38,791 nt of DNA from Lachnospiraceae bacterium. Lineage in GTDB: Bacteria > Bacillota_A > Clostridia > Lachnospirales > Lachnospiraceae. The position numbers and the translations under genes were made by a program. The notes below the pieces were generated by a model. That model was not told the origin of the DNA and made no database searches. It saw only the letters and a list, made by a program, of their open reading frames with translations. Positions 24,263 to 31,361 of this stretch are shown one piece after another. The stretch spans positions 1 to 38,791 of the forward strand of contig JAGATU010000095.1 in the NCBI GenBank assembly GCA_017621115.1, written 5' to 3'. Position 1 is the first letter of the stretch, and each line of letters starts with the position of its first letter.

Positions 24263-25213
24263 TCAAAATCCCATCTTCTGAATTTCTTTCACAAGGTTTC
24301 TTCCGTATAATTCACATCCGAGGCAATTTGGATGAAGGTTGTCCAAAAAGTATTCCGGAAGATGCGGTACAAGTTTCATTCCTTCTACAACTCGTATATT
24401 TTTATATTGTGCAACAATCTTTTTAATCTTTTCGCAATATGCCATAAGGGTTGGGATTCCGTCCTCGGAATCGCCTCTCCAAAGAGGTGTGATACACAGA
24501 ATCGGAATCTCATTCCCGTAAATTCCGATAAGCCGTTCATAATATTCTTCAACCGCAGTCATGGTTTCATCACCATACTGATTGGTTCCGAGCGCCACAA
24601 TGATTTTGTCCGGAGTATAACCTTCCATTTTCATAAGCGAATTCTTATCGTATATATATCCACCGATTCCCTGATTGAGGATATCATAATTCAGCATCCG
24701 GTTAGCCACGCTTACATATGTATGTGAGGAACGAAGCGGCCCGTATCCCTGCGTTATGGAATCGCCAAGCCAAAGCACTTTTTCGTTCTTTACCGCTCTT
24801 TTTACATCCGCATCAATCGCAAAATTACGGATAAGTACCGTAGCATCTGACGGAAGATAGATTACCACATCCTTCTTTCCCTCCGGAAGATTCCATGTAA
24901 TTGTGCCTTCGTCCGCGATATCTTTTACATAAGCGATATCAGTAATAAGACCGTCCACCATAAGTTCAAACGAATCCAGCGAACATTTCCATATCAATTT
25001 ATAATCAAAAGAAATCGTTGTTGCAGAAGTTGTAAACTCAAGTGTTTTGGCAGAGGATGCCGTACATCTTTCATACCACATTTCAAAGGCACCCTTGAAA
25101 TATTCCACCTGCTCCTTTGTATACTGGAATGACTGAAGATATCCGTCACTTGTCTCCTCAAATTCATATGCTCCAAAATAAATGTTTTTTAATTCTTCAT
25201 TTGATAAAATCAT
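24263..25213 (-). CDS. Two-domain SGNH/GDSL esterase
   Basis: 316 residues. The N-terminal 140 residues are beta-rich (jelly-roll like) and the rest is an SGNH hydrolase: S152 in WLGDSITQGYG (block I), G183-G184 region in NQGIGG (block II), N211 in GTNQYG (block III) and D291 with H294 in DNLHPN (block V). The beta-sandwich plus SGNH order is like carbohydrate esterase family 2 and related deacetylases, so removal of acetyl groups from sugars is likely. No signal peptide is seen, so it may act on imported acetylated oligosaccharides. ATG at 25213 follows AAAAGGAC. Confidence 0.85.
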   Translation of the reverse strand: MILSNEELKNIYFGAYEFEETSDGYLQSFQYTKEQVEYFKGAFEMWYERCTASSAKTLEFTTSATTISFDYKLIWKCSLDSFELMVDGLITDIAYVKDIADEGTITWNLPEGKKDVVIYLPSDATVLIRNFAIDADVKRAVKNEKVLWLGDSITQGYGPLRSSHTYVSVANRMLNYDILNQGIGGYIYDKNSLMKMEGYTPDKIIVALGTNQYGDETMTAVEEYYERLIGIYGNEIPILCITPLWRGDSEDGIPTLMAYCEKIKKIVAQYKNIRVVEGMKLVPHLPEYFLDNLHPNCLGCELYGRNLVKEIQKMGF

Positions 25214-25252
25214 TGTATTCGTCCTTTTCTGTATTATTTATCCATTATACAT

Positions 25253-26131
25253 TTATTCTGTCAATATCTCCACTATCTTTGCATTAATTTCATCTGCCCG
25301 TTCATGATTCAAACCATGGCCGGCATTTTCATAGAAAGTAACTTTCATATGATACTTACGTAATGCCTCCGCTCCTCCAAGTTTTTCAAACGGATCTTCC
25401 AATCCCACCAAAAACTCTATTTTATCACGAATCAAATCCACCTCTTCCTCAGTAAAAGGACGTACATTATGATAGCCCATCGCCATATTGTTAAACCCTC
25501 TTAAGAGGTATGTATAATGTTCCATAATGTCTTTATTTTCCGTAAAGACTGGCGTATTTTCACCACATAATTTTTCAATCAGTTTTTGTATATTTCTCTT
25601 TGTCGGGAAAAGTGCTTCCGGCAAAAATATTTTCATCATAGTAGCCATCGGGCTTCCTTTTTCTCCTACGGATATAGCCCCGGAAATACTGATTCCTTTC
25701 TTTACCCGTTCCGGTCTGTATAAGGAATAATACTTCACAAGATATCCCCCATGGGATACTCCTGCAAAAAAGGCTTTCTCTATCAAGAGTTTATCTAGCA
25801 CCCCATCTATCCACAATACATCATCAAAGTCCTTATTGTATCCTTCTCCCGGTACACTTTTCCCCGGTCCTCCAATCGTATCCACTGCATAAATTCGAAA
25901 ATACCGGCTCAGATATTTGGCGTTATATATCCACATTAATGCCGAATCATCCCCTACTCCGTGAAAAAGAATTAGTGGCGGATTCTCCTTTTTTCCACAC
26001 GCAACGATATGTGTCGTTCCGTATTCTGTATTAATATCCATCTCTTCTGTTTCCACATCCCACTGCGCCAGAAGATTATTGTAAGTTCGTATTATTTCTT
26101 GTTGCATTTTCTTAGTTCTGTATACTTTCAT
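25253..26131 (-). CDS. Alpha/beta hydrolase
   Basis: 292 residues, cytoplasmic. The oxyanion segment LILFHGVGDDSALMW, the nucleophile S126 in AGVSHGGYL and H272 in ENAGHGLNHE complete a typical lipase/esterase or haloperoxidase-like site; an acidic residue in LVGLEDPFEK is the likely third member. ATG at 26131 follows AAGGAG. It lies in a minus-strand run between the SGNH esterase and the rhomboid gene. Substrate unknown. Confidence 0.85.
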   Translation of the reverse strand: MKVYRTKKMQQEIIRTYNNLLAQWDVETEEMDINTEYGTTHIVACGKKENPPLILFHGVGDDSALMWIYNAKYLSRYFRIYAVDTIGGPGKSVPGEGYNKDFDDVLWIDGVLDKLLIEKAFFAGVSHGGYLVKYYSLYRPERVKKGISISGAISVGEKGSPMATMMKIFLPEALFPTKRNIQKLIEKLCGENTPVFTENKDIMEHYTYLLRGFNNMAMGYHNVRPFTEEEVDLIRDKIEFLVGLEDPFEKLGGAEALRKYHMKVTFYENAGHGLNHERADEINAKIVEILTE

Positions 26132-26155
26132 TATCTTTTTCTCCTTACAGTATTT

Positions 26156-26782
26156 TTATCCGTCTATTTTGCAGTGAATGTTTTTTGATGTCAGGATAAT
26201 TGCTACGATTCCCACCACAATTCCTGAAATATGTCCGGCAAAAGACATCGGAGCATTTATTGGATTCTGCAAAATCAGCATCTGCAACATTCCCCAAAAT
26301 TCAAACACACAATAGTAAAATAATACCTGTTTTAAACAGGAGACTTCTTTTTTCTTTATCACTTTATAAACGCAATAAAAAGCAACCGTAGCAAATGCGT
26401 AACTTATGGATGATATCCCACTTACCTGTCCCGGATTGGATAAAGTAACTACCTGAAGAACTACTGCCGTTACTGTCAATTCCCCTAAAAACAGCCCAAA
26501 CATGTTCTTTGTCCCGATTACTTTTTCCGTAATAATTCCAAGCGGAATAAGCCCCATGAAGTTCATTCCCATGTGAATCCACATGGACCATCTCGGCTCA
26601 ACACTATGTATAAAACATCCACTGAAATATTGCCAGAAATACTTGGGTCTTGTTTCTATACATAAAAAATCAAATAGTTCCGGTTGTAACCAAACAACAC
26701 ATGATATCACAAAACTAAATATTGAAAGTATTACTGTAACAAACGGAAAACCTTTTATTCTATATAAATCTCTTATTCTCAT
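26156..26782 (-). CDS. Rhomboid family intramembrane serine protease
   Basis: 208 residues with six predicted membrane helices. The rhomboid motifs are visible: HMGMNFMGL around H70 and N74, the serine motif GISS with S124 (usual GxSx pattern), and the histidine H184 in FAGHISG in the last helix. So it probably cleaves membrane proteins within the bilayer with a Ser-His pair. The GxSG glycine is replaced by Ser. ATG at 26782 follows GAGGAG. It lies 13 bases after the TetR stop codon, so the two are one operon, and the regulator likely controls the protease. Confidence 0.85.
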   Translation of the reverse strand: MRIRDLYRIKGFPFVTVILSIFSFVISCVVWLQPELFDFLCIETRPKYFWQYFSGCFIHSVEPRWSMWIHMGMNFMGLIPLGIITEKVIGTKNMFGLFLGELTVTAVVLQVVTLSNPGQVSGISSISYAFATVAFYCVYKVIKKKEVSCLKQVLFYYCVFEFWGMLQMLILQNPINAPMSFAGHISGIVVGIVAIILTSKNIHCKIDG

Positions 26783-26795
26783 TTTTTATCTCCTC

Positions 26796-27368
26796 TTACC
26801 CAAATATCCGTTGATAAAATCGCCGTAATTGCCTTTGAAGCTGTTCCACATCTTTCGTAAGATATGCCAGCAAAATAGCCGATTGATATTCCGCTGCCAA
26901 ATCCTCTGCGTTTTCATCTGCAATTAATCCACTCGCCTTTAACATCTTAAAAATATTAACTTCGTGTTCTAACGGCGCTGATAGCATCAACTCGCACCAC
27001 GCTCTGTCAGCTCCCTCATTATGAAATCTCTCGCATTCCAACACTCTTAATAACGGAGCTACTTGTGGATTTTCCAAATATCCTGTCAGAAAAAACAGGC
27101 CCGTCTGTACAAATGCCTCCTCTTCGACTGTCTCCACTTTAGAAAATGCATTCATAAAAACAGCCTGCAAAGAATTCTTAACAGCGTTAGCCTTCTGAAT
27201 CAAGGCATCAAACAACTCCTGCTTTCCGCTAAAATGGTTGTAAATGGAACTGGCTCGTATCCCAACGGCTGTTGCTATATCTCTCATAGAAACCGCTGCA
27301 TAACCTTTCTCTGCAAACAGATTAAGGGCTTCCTGCATAATTAATTCGCGTGTATTTCTTTCTTCCAT
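26796..27368 (-). CDS. TetR family transcriptional regulator
   Basis: 190 residues from the ATG at 27368; a GTG three codons earlier lies inside the ribosome site. The N-terminal helix-turn-helix is ELIMQEALNLFAEKGYAAVSMRDIATAVGIRASSIYNHFSGKQELFDAL, a very clear TetR DNA-binding domain, and the C-terminal part is a ligand-binding helical domain without a close match known to me. It is first in an operon with the rhomboid gene, and an inverted repeat lies about 45 bases upstream, suggesting self-repression. Confidence 0.93.
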   Translation of the reverse strand: MEERNTRELIMQEALNLFAEKGYAAVSMRDIATAVGIRASSIYNHFSGKQELFDALIQKANAVKNSLQAVFMNAFSKVETVEEEAFVQTGLFFLTGYLENPQVAPLLRVLECERFHNEGADRAWCELMLSAPLEHEVNIFKMLKASGLIADENAEDLAAEYQSAILLAYLTKDVEQLQRQLRRFYQRIFG

Positions 27369-27413
27369 TGCAATCACCTTTCTAATCTTAGTAAAATACT
27401 CCCGTCCATTTTG

Positions 27414-27431
27414 CTAACGAACAGTCGTTAG
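27414..27431. promoter_or_regulatory. TetR-type operator (inverted repeat)
   Basis: CTAACGA-acag-TCGTTAG is a perfect 7-bp inverted repeat with a 4-base centre, the size usual for TetR operators, about 45 bases before the TetR start. On the minus strand TTGACA (27460-27465) and TATAGC (27439-27444) with a short 15-base spacer could be the promoter it blocks. Confidence 0.6.
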
Positions 27432-27476
27432 TTAATAGGCTATACTAATCTGTTCTGATTGTCAATAATTTCTCTT

Positions 27477-27974
27477 TTATTTCCTTATTATCATATTACA
27501 TCTACCCCAGGACTCATCTTTGAATCTAAATGCATTTAACTCGGTCTGTCTTTCTACAAATCCAACACTTTCATAACACTTCTTGGCTCTTGTATTCTCC
27601 GGGAAAACATTTAGGTGCACAGCATCGGCTTTTGTGATATTGAATGCATACTCAACTGCCAGTTGTAGCATTTCTTTTCCTACTCCTTTTCCCCTCTGTG
27701 CAGGGTCAACCATTACAAATTTAAGCATGCCTTCGTTTGAATCCAAATTTACGGAATAGCAAAAGAAACCTACTACTTTTCCGTCATCCGTGGTTGTTAC
27801 ATAGGGGCTGTCTCCGAATCTGGTGGCAGCCTCCAACATTACACTCTCAAAGTTCTCTTTCTTAATCGGATACGCCATCAGATTCGCACACCACATGGCG
27901 TGAGTTCTCTCATCTGAAATCCAGTTTTTAATAATTTCAAAATCCTTACTTGCTATAAATGGTCTTAAGCGCAT
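27477..27974 (-). CDS. GNAT family N-acetyltransferase
   Basis: 165 residues. Acetyl-CoA loop QRGKGVGKEMLQLAVEYA (about residues 86-103) with the full RGxGxG/A motif, preceded by the strand LKFVMVD and followed by AVHLNVFPENTRAKKCYESVGF, the usual GNAT end. The first residues, MRLRPFIASKDFEIIKNWI, are typical of RimJ/RimL-like members. The acceptor is unknown. ATG at 27974 follows GAGGGGAAAAG. It is not obviously in an operon with its neighbours. Confidence 0.9.
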   Translation of the reverse strand: MRLRPFIASKDFEIIKNWISDERTHAMWCANLMAYPIKKENFESVMLEAATRFGDSPYVTTTDDGKVVGFFCYSVNLDSNEGMLKFVMVDPAQRGKGVGKEMLQLAVEYAFNITKADAVHLNVFPENTRAKKCYESVGFVERQTELNAFRFKDESWGRCNMIIRK

Positions 27975-28024
27975 TCTTTTCCCCTCAAAACATTTCTCTT
28001 AAGTCACATTCGGATATTATTATC

Positions 28025-28945
28025 CTAATCAATGTTCTCATTTAAATAGTTCAAACATTTTTCCATCGCACGTTCTCCGGCTTTCCCTGAAAAAGCATGG
28101 GTTGCACCGTCAATAACTTCCCACTGCATATTCGGGAATGTTTCAGCAGCCTTATTAAAATATACTTCTTGTAATTCATTTGTTTTTGATAACTCACCCT
28201 GTAAAAGCAGCACTTGCTTGTCATAATTTCCCATCACTTCAAAAATATCGGAAGCCTGCATATCTTCAATAAATATTCTTCCCACATGTGCAGGTGAAAA
28301 TATTTCATCCGGTATTTCACTTCCTTCCGGATACAGCTGCAATATATCCTCTCGCATCTGATATGACGGTTCCCAAACCATCAATCCCTTCACCTCATCC
28401 GTTCTTTCTGCCGCAACATATGTAGACACCAATCCTCCGAAACTGTGCCCGCATAAGAAAAGATTATTTGCATCAATCTCAGGCATGGACTGCACGGAAT
28501 CCATTACCGCATTCAAATCTGCCACTTCCGTAAGCACTGACATTTCTGTAACCGTTCCGTCACTTTTGTTCTCAGCGCTACCGCCGATAAAATCAAATGT
28601 CACTCCGGCAATTCCGCTATTTGTAAGTCCTTTCGCATAAGCATCCGCCCAAAAATACGTCCCCGGAAAACCATGTGAAAAAATCACCACAGGAAACGGG
28701 CCTTCCCCTTCCGGCATATACATTTTCGCATAAATCTTCAAATCATCCCTGTAAAAATAGATTTCCTTTTCCGTCGCAGAAATATCCGTAATATCCATCT
28801 TCGGCTGCACGGTTTCCACTTCCGTTTCTTCCACTACTTTTTGTACTGTTTCTGCCGCTGTTTCCTGTGCAGTTTCATTTGATGCACATGCCGTACAAGA
28901 AAGTAAAAGTGTCATCACCAAAAATAAAATCGTTTTCTTTTTCAT
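28025..28945 (-). CDS. Lipoprotein alpha/beta hydrolase
   Basis: 306 residues. A signal peptide ends in LLLSCTACAS with a lipobox-like CTAC, so the protein is probably a lipoprotein outside the membrane. A Thr/Glu-rich linker of about 30 residues follows. The hydrolase domain has VVIFSHGFPGTYFW (oxyanion region), the nucleophile S168 in LCGHSFGGL and a late DGATHAFSG with the likely histidine. It resembles dienelactone hydrolase/esterase families. ATG at 28945 follows AAAGGGG. Substrate unknown; it may act on extracellular esters. Confidence 0.85.
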   Translation of the reverse strand: MKKKTILFLVMTLLLSCTACASNETAQETAAETVQKVVEETEVETVQPKMDITDISATEKEIYFYRDDLKIYAKMYMPEGEGPFPVVIFSHGFPGTYFWADAYAKGLTNSGIAGVTFDFIGGSAENKSDGTVTEMSVLTEVADLNAVMDSVQSMPEIDANNLFLCGHSFGGLVSTYVAAERTDEVKGLMVWEPSYQMREDILQLYPEGSEIPDEIFSPAHVGRIFIEDMQASDIFEVMGNYDKQVLLLQGELSKTNELQEVYFNKAAETFPNMQWEVIDGATHAFSGKAGERAMEKCLNYLNENID

Positions 28946-28977
28946 TCTAAATCCCCTTTTATATGCTATACACCAAA

Positions 28978-29544
28978 CTATTCTTCTGAGTCGGTTTTCA
29001 GTTTAAAACCATCCCCAAACGCCTTGCCAACTACTTCGCCTAGTCCCATATAGGTATGGTTCACCGGGTCATACGCGATTGGTTTTAACTTCTTCGGGTC
29101 AACTTTACCATCGGTTAAAACGCTCTCATCCGCGCAAACATTCACAATCTCACCAATAAGGATCTCATCCTCATAGCTTTTTACTTTGCATTCCAATGCC
29201 ATCGGGAGCTCATCAATTAACGGTGCGTTCACATTCTCACTTTTGGTTGCATGGAATCCTGCTTTTGCAAATTTATCAGGAACCTTACTCGCAGTCTCCA
29301 CACCTACATAATCGCAGGCAACCACTGTATCTTCCGTTGCAAAACTTACGGTAAATGCATCTGTTTTCATGAAATTCTCCGTCGTCTTATGCGGCGACAT
29401 ACTGATGGTAATCTCATTCATATCCGTAATCGCTCCCCACGCCGCATTCATCGCATTGGGTACACCGTTCTCATCATAAGTACCGACAATCAATACCGGC
29501 ATCGGGTAGATAAATGGTTTCGGTCCAAAATTGATTCGTTTCAT
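28978..29544 (-). CDS. Flavin reductase family protein (FMN-binding)
   Basis: 188 residues. The start YPMPVLIVGTYDENGVPNAMNAAWG is the FMN-binding split-barrel signature of the flavin reductase-like family, and HKTTENFMKTDAFTVSFAT is the second conserved stretch. The C-terminal EDEILIGEIVNV strand is also typical. These proteins bind FMN and pass electrons from a nicotinamide or another redox protein to acceptors. ATG at 29544 has AGGAGG at good spacing. It is a single-gene unit downstream of a terminator. Confidence 0.9.
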   Translation of the reverse strand: MKRINFGPKPFIYPMPVLIVGTYDENGVPNAMNAAWGAITDMNEITISMSPHKTTENFMKTDAFTVSFATEDTVVACDYVGVETASKVPDKFAKAGFHATKSENVNAPLIDELPMALECKVKSYEDEILIGEIVNVCADESVLTDGKVDPKKLKPIAYDPVNHTYMGLGEVVGKAFGDGFKLKTDSEE

Positions 29545-29573
29545 AAAATTTCCTCCTATTTGTTAAAAGAAAA

Positions 29574-29600
29574 CCTCCAAATCTTTAGCGGATTTGGAGG
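29574..29600 (-). terminator. Terminator of the toxin-antitoxin operon
   Basis: A perfect 10-bp stem (29574-29583 with 29591-29600) with a 7-base loop, followed by TTTTCTTTT on the minus strand. It begins 15 bases past the toxin stop codon at 29616. Confidence 0.8.
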
Positions 29601-29615
29601 CTTGGTTTCAATCAA

Positions 29616-29930
29616 TTATCTTTTGAATAAACTCTGCCAATCTACTTTGTTATACAAAACTCTGATTATGTACACTACATCATTCGTCATATCATAATAA
29701 TAAAAAATGTTATAGTTATCAAAATGTGTCATTCGCAAACCAACACTTTGTAATAATTCATCATCTACCAGAGGATGCCCTGTTGGATATTCACTTAACT
29801 TTTCAGCGGCATCTAATATGCCATCCGATATTCTTTGAGCTGCTTGAGGATTGCAAAGGTCTACAAAGATATAGTATTCTATGTCCAGCAAATCATACTC
29901 TGCCGGTTCAGTAAATACTACACTAGCCAA
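29616..29930 (-). CDS. RelE/ParE family toxin
   Basis: 104 residues, TTG start at 29930, favoured because GAGGAG lies 8 bases upstream and the frame overlaps the antitoxin stop. The opening FTEPAEYDLLDIEYYI, the central AQRISDGILDAAEKLSEYPTGHP and the end VVYIIRVLYNKVDW are the ParE/RelE pattern of the type II toxin fold, where RelE members cut mRNA at the ribosome and ParE members poison gyrase. The two cannot be told apart here. It overlaps the 54-residue antitoxin gene by 8 bases. Confidence 0.85.
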   Translation of the reverse strand: MASVVFTEPAEYDLLDIEYYIFVDLCNPQAAQRISDGILDAAEKLSEYPTGHPLVDDELLQSVGLRMTHFDNYNIFYYYDMTNDVVYIIRVLYNKVDWQSLFKR

Positions 29931-30087
29931 GCTCTTCTCTCCTCTTTTTCAGTTTTTCTCTTACTTCATCGATTGTACTGACTCTGCCTTCTTGCATTGC
30001 CTCATAACCTTCACCAATCAAACGATATAATTCCAACTTGTCTGTATCAGTTGAATCTATCACCTGTTGCGCCTTTGTTACTAACAT
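29923..30087 (-). CDS. Small antitoxin of the ParE/RelE pair
   Basis: A 54-residue frame: ATG at 30087 after AAAGGAAGTGATTGT, stop at 29923. It is too short for usual gene-size cutoffs. It reads MLVTKAQQVIDSTD, then LYRLIGEGYEAMQEGRVSTIDEVREKLKKRREELG, which looks like the toxin-binding C-terminal helix pair of RelB/ParD-like antitoxins. The DNA-binding N-terminal part seen in longer antitoxins is missing, so DNA binding may be left to the XRE protein encoded just upstream. The overlap of stop and TTG start with the toxin is the tight coupling expected for a toxin-antitoxin pair. Confidence 0.8.
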   Translation of the reverse strand: MLVTKAQQVIDSTDTDKLELYRLIGEGYEAMQEGRVSTIDEVREKLKKRREELG

Positions 30088-30141
30088 ACAATCACTTCCT
30101 TTCTTTGTAATAAATATACCATATTATTTTGACCTCAACAA

Positions 30142-30348
30142 TCACATATTATCCTCGACATCCTTATCAGACAACTGTTCCATACGAATCTTATATGCCA
30201 TCAGACGCAAGAGGTACTGTGGTACTCTTCTATTCCCCAGCTCCCAATCGGTTTCCGTCATATAAGGAATCTCAAAGTACTCGCAAAATTCCTTCCTGTT
30301 CATCCCCGTACTTTCTCTTAATTTTCTTAATTCTTCTTTTGCTTCCAT
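30142..30348 (-). CDS. XRE-type helix-turn-helix regulator
   Basis: 68 residues from the ATG at 30348, with GGGG in the ribosome site just before it. MEAKEELRKLRESTGMNRKEFCEYFEIPYMTETDWELGNRRVPQYLLRLM contains the XRE helix-turn-helix; the FCEYFEIPY...WELGNRR string is common in small Lachnospiraceae regulators. No C-terminal domain. It is first in a minus-strand run with the small antitoxin and toxin, 54 bases ahead of the former. A perfect 8-bp inverted repeat covers its transcription start, so it likely represses the operon. Confidence 0.8.
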   Translation of the reverse strand: MEAKEELRKLRESTGMNRKEFCEYFEIPYMTETDWELGNRRVPQYLLRLMAYKIRMEQLSDKDVEDNM

Positions 30349-30358
30349 ATTTTGCCCC

Positions 30359-30375
30359 TTTATGCATTGCATAAA
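30359..30375. promoter_or_regulatory. Operator over the XRE-toxin operon start
   Basis: TTTATGCA-t-TGCATAAA, a perfect 8-bp inverted repeat with a 1-base centre, lies between the -10 hexamer and the ribosome site, over the expected transcription start. Its position and size fit a repressor site, most simply for the adjacent XRE protein. Confidence 0.6.
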
Positions 30376-30378
30376 TCC

Positions 30379-30407
30379 ATTATAGGTATCTCCAATAAAA
30401 TCGTCAA
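30379..30407 (-). promoter_or_regulatory. Promoter of the XRE-antitoxin-toxin operon
   Basis: On the minus strand TTGACG (30402-30407), 17 bases, TATAAT (30379-30384), near consensus. It lies 31 bases before the XRE start codon. Confidence 0.75.
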
Positions 30408-30456
30408 CTATAATATGATATTTATATTCCGTATCTATAAGAATCCCAATACTTCT

Positions 30457-31059
30457 TTATACCCCGAAGCGATATTCTTTTTCTTCCTTCTCATTCGCAA
30501 CCAGCTTAAACCTTTCTATAACCATGTCTGCCACTTGATCCGGACTAAGACTGGTATTATCTATCTTTATATGATTTTTAAACCATATCTCCCCATCCTC
30601 TGAATTCAATCTATGATTTGCGGCATCTTTCAAAAGATTAGATTTGCTCCATACGACATCCCTTTTTGATGCTTTACGTTCCATTCTATGCGGGGTTTCA
30701 TTTCTTGCAAGTCTTGTTTCTAAATCGGCACTTAATTCTACAAAATAAAATTCTCCACCTGCACTCCTAAACAATTCTTCCAAACTCATTAAATATTCTT
30801 TCTCCTGAGGTACTTCAAATGCACAAACATATGTAAATATCAAATCTACGTTATGCTTTACTGCAAGTTCAAATGCCTTTTCTCTAAATATAGCATTGAA
30901 TTCTTTTTGTGCCGCTGTTCCAAAACCAAATATTCTATCCGACATTTCTATGCTGTCATGATTCATCATCATATTGTACTTTAATTTGTCTCTCAAACTC
31001 TCTGAAACCGTCATTTTTCCAACCGCCTGAGGTCCACATACAATAACTAAATTTGCCAT
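30457..31059 (-). CDS. P-loop kinase-like ATPase (shikimate kinase/AAA_33-like)
   Basis: 200 residues from the ATG at 31059, which follows GGAGAGG and starts right at the first strand MANLVIVCGP; a frame from 31131 would add 24 residues. The nucleotide loop is GPQAVGKMT, where the usual Ser/Thr after the lysine is Met followed by Thr, a variant seen in a small kinase family of Firmicutes. NHDSIEMSDRI binds the acceptor in this fold. The lid region ETRLARNETPHRMERKASKRD is rich in Arg. The phosphate acceptor is unknown. It lies behind the terminator of the 35-codon gene. Confidence 0.65.
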   Translation of the reverse strand: MANLVIVCGPQAVGKMTVSESLRDKLKYNMMMNHDSIEMSDRIFGFGTAAQKEFNAIFREKAFELAVKHNVDLIFTYVCAFEVPQEKEYLMSLEELFRSAGGEFYFVELSADLETRLARNETPHRMERKASKRDVVWSKSNLLKDAANHRLNSEDGEIWFKNHIKIDNTSLSPDQVADMVIERFKLVANEKEEKEYRFGV

Positions 31060-31125
31060 AATGATATCCTCTCCTTCTTTCTCAATATCCAATATTGTGT
31101 AATAATTTGCTCCCAAATAAGAAAA

Positions 31126-31151
31126 GACCACCTACCGAAAGATAAGTGGTC
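31126..31151 (-). terminator. Terminator after the 35-codon gene
   Basis: On the minus strand a 9-bp stem with one G-U pair (GACCACTTA with TAGGTGGTC) and an 8-base loop is followed by TTTTCTTATTT. It lies 33 bases past the stop codon at 31184. Confidence 0.65.
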
Positions 31152-31183
31152 AAAACAACTATGAAATACTATGTTTCGAAAGC

Positions 31184-31291
31184 TTATTTTTCTTCGTAAC
31201 CGGAATATTTACATACAACACTAAGACCCTGCATAGTAATCTGCATTGTCTCAATACGTTCGTATGTGTTTTCGACTACGAATAAAAACAT
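31184..31291 (-). CDS. Small 35-residue protein of unknown function
   Basis: A 35-codon frame starting at ATG 31291, after GGAAGGAATAAT, and ending in TAA at 31184. It reads MFLFVVENTYERIETMQIT followed by MQGLSVVCKYSGYEEK; there is one cysteine, a hydrophobic start and a charged end, too short for a membrane helix to be sure. I recognise no family. What supports it as a real gene is the setting: a near-consensus promoter (TTGACA, 17 bases, TATTAT) starts transcription about 25 bases upstream, and a hairpin terminator follows the stop. So a transcript of about 190 bases carries only this frame. It could also be a small RNA that happens to contain an open frame. Confidence 0.5.
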   Translation of the reverse strand: MFLFVVENTYERIETMQITMQGLSVVCKYSGYEEK

Positions 31292-31323
31292 ATTATTCCT
31301 TCCTTCCCAAAAAGATTTTTTAT

Positions 31324-31352
31324 ATAATAATTCTTAGAGCACCTTTTGTCAA
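31324..31352 (-). promoter_or_regulatory. Near-consensus promoter of the 35-codon gene
   Basis: On the minus strand TTGACA (31347-31352), 17 bases, TATTAT (31324-31329). It begins only 9 bases after the stop codon of the rRNA methyltransferase gene and points to the small gene. Confidence 0.75.
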
Positions 31353-31361
31353 TTGCCTTTA

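Noticed and set aside
26583..27344. Plus-strand frames opposite the rhomboid and TetR genes
   Set aside because: No start signals or family matches, and both opposite genes are clear.
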